The translations under genes were made by a program, and so were the position numbers. The notes under the pieces were generated by a model, which saw only the letters and a program-made list of their open reading frames with translations, was not told where the DNA came from and did not search any database. From positions 1 through 28,829 of the IMG/VR virus record IMGVR_UViG_3300010885_028065: a stretch of DNA of 28,829 nucleotides; one strand, 5' to 3'. Below, one piece after another: positions 25,834-28,829 of this stretch (the stretch's first letter is position 1; every line of letters starts with the position of its first letter). Source of the stretch: a virus.

Positions 25834-27436
25834 TGACCAAGACTATACATATATTTCTGCCAGCTTAAATACACAAGAAGAAAAAGATAATCCATTTAAA
25901 GAACAAGATCCATTCAATAAGTCTTGGGACATTCTAAAAGATTATTCTGGACTAGATCAAAACTTTCGTAGAAGAACTGCAAGAAATATTGGCAAAGCCC
26001 TAGACATAAATAATCCAGCATATCTTGACTCAGCAAATGCAACTCCTGCAGGTGTAGATGCGGGATCAAAATCTATAAATCCTGGTACTGTATATCGCAA
26101 TGGCTATGGAATCTATGATGTAATTACTCCACCTTGGAATTTATATGAACTTGCAAGTTTCTATGACACATCATTTGCTAACCACGCAGCCATTGATGCT
26201 AAGGTAGCTAATATTGTTGGACTTGGTTATTCATTTGAAGTAACAGATCGTACAATGCTAAGTCTTGAAAATAAAGATGACGAGTTAGCAGTTGGTCGTG
26301 CTCGTAAGCGTATTGAAAGAATGAAGCTTGAAATGCGTGATTGGCTAGAAAATCTTAATGACGATGATTCTTTTACTAAGACAATGGAAAAGGTTTACAC
26401 AGATGTTGAGTCTACTGGAAATGGATATATTGAAGTAGGTCGCACTGTTAACGGAGATATTGGATATATTGGCCACATCCCTTCAACTACTGTTCGCGTT
26501 CGTCGTTTACGTGATGGATACATGCAAATTATTGGACACAAGATTGTTTACTTTAGAAACTTTGGTGCAAGGAATGTTAACCCAGTAACAGATGATCCAC
26601 GTCCAAATGAAATTATTCATATTAAAGAATATTCTCCATTAAATACATACTATGGAATACCTGACATTATTGCAGCACTACCCTCATTAATTGGCGATCA
26701 ACTTGCATCACAATACAATATTGATTATTTTGAGAACAAGGCTGTTCCACGATATGTCGTAACACTCAAGGGCGCAAAACTATCTGGAGAGGCAGAAGAT
26801 AAGATGTTCCGCTTCTTACAGACAGGTCTAAAGGCTCAGTCACATAGAACTCTTTACATACCGCTTCCTGGGGATACAGATCAAAATAAAGTTGAGTTTG
26901 ATATGAAGCCAATTGAGAATGGTATTCAGGATGGATCGTTTAAAGAGTACCGCAAGCAAAATCGTGATGATATTCTTGTTGCACATCAGGTTCCAATTTC
27001 AAAACTTGGCGGTACTGATTCAGCAGCAATCGCAGCTTCAATTGCACAGGATAGAACATTTAAAGAGCAGGTATCTCGTCCAGCCCAAGGACACTTGAAT
27101 AAAGTCATTAGCAAAATCATCAAGGAAAAAACAGATATTCTTGAACTTAAGTTTAATGAGCTAACCTTAACTGATGAAATTACTCAGTCACAGATTCTTG
27201 AAAGATATGTAAAGACTCAGGTAATGATGCCAAATGAGGCTCGTGAAGCTATTGGTCTTCCTCAACATCCAGACGGAGATGCTCCTTTTGTTATGTCTCC
27301 AAGACAGGCAACAGATGCTGCAGCCAACCTTGCTGGTAACAGATCAAGAGATTCAGAAAGAACAAACAGCCAATCCGATGGTCCTGCAACCACAAGTGGT
27401 CGCAATGCACAGGGTGAAGGTAGATCGTCTCAATAG
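25826..27436 (+). CDS. Phage portal protein
   Basis: I choose ATG 25826 (MSNDQDYTYISASLNTQEEK) with GGGAAAG upstream; the longer frame from 25772 lies within the previous gene. The protein is 536 aa. PPWNLYELASFYDTSFANHA and IDAKVANIVGLGYSFEV (residues about 100-150), YYGIPDIIAALPSLIGDQLA, and YRKQNRDDILVAHQVPISKL are hallmarks of portal proteins of PBSX/HK97-type phages: a 12-subunit ring through which DNA enters the head. The C-terminus is Ser/Asn/Gln-rich and disordered. It anchors the head module. Confidence 0.88.
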   Translation: MSNDQDYTYISASLNTQEEKDNPFKEQDPFNKSWDILKDYSGLDQNFRRRTARNIGKALDINNPAYLDSANATPAGVDAGSKSINPGTVYRNGYGIYDVITPPWNLYELASFYDTSFANHAAIDAKVANIVGLGYSFEVTDRTMLSLENKDDELAVGRARKRIERMKLEMRDWLENLNDDDSFTKTMEKVYTDVESTGNGYIEVGRTVNGDIGYIGHIPSTTVRVRRLRDGYMQIIGHKIVYFRNFGARNVNPVTDDPRPNEIIHIKEYSPLNTYYGIPDIIAALPSLIGDQLASQYNIDYFENKAVPRYVVTLKGAKLSGEAEDKMFRFLQTGLKAQSHRTLYIPLPGDTDQNKVEFDMKPIENGIQDGSFKEYRKQNRDDILVAHQVPISKLGGTDSAAIAASIAQDRTFKEQVSRPAQGHLNKVISKIIKEKTDILELKFNELTLTDEITQSQILERYVKTQVMMPNEAREAIGLPQHPDGDAPFVMSPRQATDAAANLAGNRSRDSERTNSQSDGPATTSGRNAQGEGRSSQ

Positions 27437-27458
27437 TTAAGAAAAGTTATAAAAGGTT

Positions 27459-27467
27459 TGGTATAAT
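27459..27467 (+). promoter_or_regulatory. Extended -10 of a near-leaderless gene (27477)
   Basis: TGGTATAAT ends 9 nt before ATG 27477. No Shine-Dalgarno intervenes. Confidence 0.6.
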
Positions 27468-27476
27468 AGAAACGCT

Positions 27477-28769
27477 ATGAATATAAATAAAGCACACTGG
27501 ACCACTGATGGCGACAAAGTTCGCTTATCCATGCCTCTTACAAAAGTTGATGAAGGCCGTCGTATTGTCTCTGGTTTTGCATCTCTAGACAATCTAGACA
27601 AGCAAGATGATATTGTAACAACAGAAGCATCTATGGATGCCTTTGCAAAATTCCGTGGGAACATTAGAGAAATGCATCAGCCATCAGCAGTAGGCAAGAT
27701 GGTTTCATTTAAAGAAGAAAAGTATTTTGATCCAGAGTCAAAGAAGTTTTATAAAGGTGTTTTTGTTTCAGCATATATTTCTAAGGGTGCACAGGATGCA
27801 TGGGAAAAAGTTCTAGACGGAACCTATACTGGTTTTTCAATTGGTGGAAGAATGAACAAGTGGGATGATGCTTATGATGAAAAATCAGATAAGACAATTA
27901 GGGTTATTAAAGAATACGATTTGATAGAGTTGAGTCTTGTTGATTCCCCTGCAAATCAGTTTGCAAATATTATGTCAGTTGAAAAAGTTGACGGTGTAGA
28001 CACACTAACTGGTTCATCAGCAAACACTGTTGTTGAAAATGTATTTTGGGATAAAGAGTCTGGCATTGTTACAGTCTCTCAAAATGAAACAGAGCTTAGC
28101 CCAGTCTCTGGAGAAGAAATGAAAAATATTGGATTTGTTGAAAAAAATGATTCAGAAAAAACCACAATGATAAAGTTCTTAGTTGATAGTGCAAAAGGCA
28201 TTAGAACAATTAAGATAGCAAAGGAGGATAATCCTATGACAGAAAACGCAGATGTAGTTGCAGAAGCAACTCCAGAAGTTGAAAAAGTTGAGGTTGCTCC
28301 AGAGGCTCCAGCAGAGATTGTAGCAGAAACACCAGAGGTTGCAGCAGAGGCTGTAACTGAAAAGTCAGATGTTGCAGTTGAAGAGGTTAGTGCTCCTTCT
28401 ATTGAAGAAGTAACAGAGAAGGCTGATGAAGCAATTGTTGAGGTTGCGTCAGCAACAGCAGAAGTTGCAAAAGCAGTTTCTGATATTCAGAGCTCTGTAA
28501 CTAATGCCTTGAGCGATCTAGCAGCAACAGTAAAGACTATGCAGTCTAATGTTGATGCAATCACAAAATCTCTTGAATCCGTAACCGCTGAGGTTAAGGA
28601 AGTTAAGGGAAGCTTTAATGAGTTTGGAAAGACAGTTGATGCCGTAGTTGCAGATACAGCTTTCCGCAAGTCTGGCGATCTCGGCGAGATTGTGCAGGAA
28701 TCACCAAAAGTGATTCAGAAATCCCTATGGGGCGGACGTTTCCTCAAAAATTCCGACCTATTTAACTAA
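27477..28769 (+). CDS. Prohead protease fused to scaffold
   Basis: The protein is 430 aa. Residues 1-180 are the protease: REMHQPSAVGKMV with the catalytic-type His, YTGFSIGG with the nucleophile-type Ser, and DLIELSLVDSPANQF, a hallmark of XkdF/HK97-type prohead proteases. Residues about 254-400 are Glu/Ala/Val-rich coiled coil without Cys or Trp, a typical scaffold; the end (GRFLKNSDLF) may be a capsid-docking tail. It would direct shell assembly and then be degraded. An internal ribosome site and ATG divide the two parts. Confidence 0.85.
   Translation: MNINKAHWTTDGDKVRLSMPLTKVDEGRRIVSGFASLDNLDKQDDIVTTEASMDAFAKFRGNIREMHQPSAVGKMVSFKEEKYFDPESKKFYKGVFVSAYISKGAQDAWEKVLDGTYTGFSIGGRMNKWDDAYDEKSDKTIRVIKEYDLIELSLVDSPANQFANIMSVEKVDGVDTLTGSSANTVVENVFWDKESGIVTVSQNETELSPVSGEEMKNIGFVEKNDSEKTTMIKFLVDSAKGIRTIKIAKEDNPMTENADVVAEATPEVEKVEVAPEAPAEIVAETPEVAAEAVTEKSDVAVEEVSAPSIEEVTEKADEAIVEVASATAEVAKAVSDIQSSVTNALSDLAATVKTMQSNVDAITKSLESVTAEVKEVKGSFNEFGKTVDAVVADTAFRKSGDLGEIVQESPKVIQKSLWGGRFLKNSDLFN
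28236..28769 (+). CDS. Nested scaffold protein (internal in-frame start)
   Basis: AAAGGAGGA (28220-28228) and an 8-nt spacer precede an in-frame ATG at 28236, residue 254 of the longer protein. The site is stronger than almost any in the window and occurs exactly where the protease region ends. The product (177 aa, MTENADVVAEATPEVEKVEV...) would be free scaffold. Nested protease/scaffold genes are known from lambda (C/Nu3) and other phages. The long form would then be the minor product. Confidence 0.62.
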   Translation: MTENADVVAEATPEVEKVEVAPEAPAEIVAETPEVAAEAVTEKSDVAVEEVSAPSIEEVTEKADEAIVEVASATAEVAKAVSDIQSSVTNALSDLAATVKTMQSNVDAITKSLESVTAEVKEVKGSFNEFGKTVDAVVADTAFRKSGDLGEIVQESPKVIQKSLWGGRFLKNSDLFN

Positions 28770-28795
28770 AACAAAATCACTAGGAGGTGAACAAT

Positions 28796-28829
28796 ATGTC
28801 AGAACAAAATAACACAGATATCCAAAAGT
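28796..28829 (+). CDS. Probable major capsid protein, first 11 codons
   Basis: AGGAGGTGA (28782-28790) lies 5 nt before ATG 28796, a strong ribosome site befitting a highly made protein. Only MSEQNNTDIQK is visible. Identity is inferred from position directly after portal and protease/scaffold. Confidence 0.55.
   Translation, partial: MSEQNNTDIQK

Overview
The window is a piece of a low-GC tailed phage genome. It carries a portal gene, a prohead protease with scaffold and the first codons of a probable capsid gene at the right end, a long block of tail-fibre-like genes in the middle, and dense operons of tiny genes at the left end. No integrase, rRNA, tRNA or CRISPR array is visible. The host is probably a low-GC actinobacterium, perhaps one of the freshwater streamlined lineages. 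That is inferred from many start codons sitting 6-9 nt behind a TGnTATAAT -10 box (leaderless transcripts), a monomeric B12-dependent ribonucleotide reductase, and TGTGA-N6-TCACA sites like those of actinobacterial CRP/GlxR proteins. It has not been checked against any database.

Layout. 1-3623: four minus-strand operons of small proteins (33-86 aa, many with CxxC pairs), linked by overlapping stop and start codons. Each is headed by the same promoter design, TGTCAG-N10-TATAAT. The spaces between operons hold repeated DNA signals: AAAACGGACATT, CRP-like palindromes, TTATCCACA (DnaA-type) boxes, a GGGTCGGGCCCCA element and 26-bp iterons. The largest such space (3702-4031) looks like a replication origin or control centre. 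4032-4676: a plus-strand operon that partly mirrors the minus-strand ones. 4900-6294: small genes, a zinc-ribbon protein and a probable PD-(D/E)XK nuclease. 6440-8292: a holin-like membrane protein, a probable short hairpin RNA, a small structural protein and a collagen-like fibre. 8338-8910: a secreted lysozyme-like enzyme on the minus strand. 9053-15247: baseplate- and fibre-like proteins, ending with a fibronectin-III-like protein that has a Phe/Pro-rich and Cys-rich tail.

15285-23175 is the most unusual part. After a hypothetical gene and a second zinc-ribbon protein, seven genes for 2-oxoglutarate/Fe(II) oxygenases of the prolyl-4-hydroxylase type lie head to tail, with two DUF6065-like proteins between the second and third, and a short-chain dehydrogenase at the end. 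All seven keep the HxD...H iron ligands and a Lys or Arg 10-11 residues after the distal His. The neighbouring fibres contain a 15-triplet Gly-X-Y collagen stretch and a (P)FFP tail, so a phage-encoded system that hydroxylates its own virion proteins is a reasonable hypothesis. It is an inference, not something the sequence proves.

23345-25378 encodes a class II ribonucleotide reductase with all five expected cysteines but an in-frame TAA at codon 332. 25426-28829 is the start of the head module: a small protein, portal, prohead protease with a nested in-frame start for the scaffold, and a probable capsid gene cut by the window edge.
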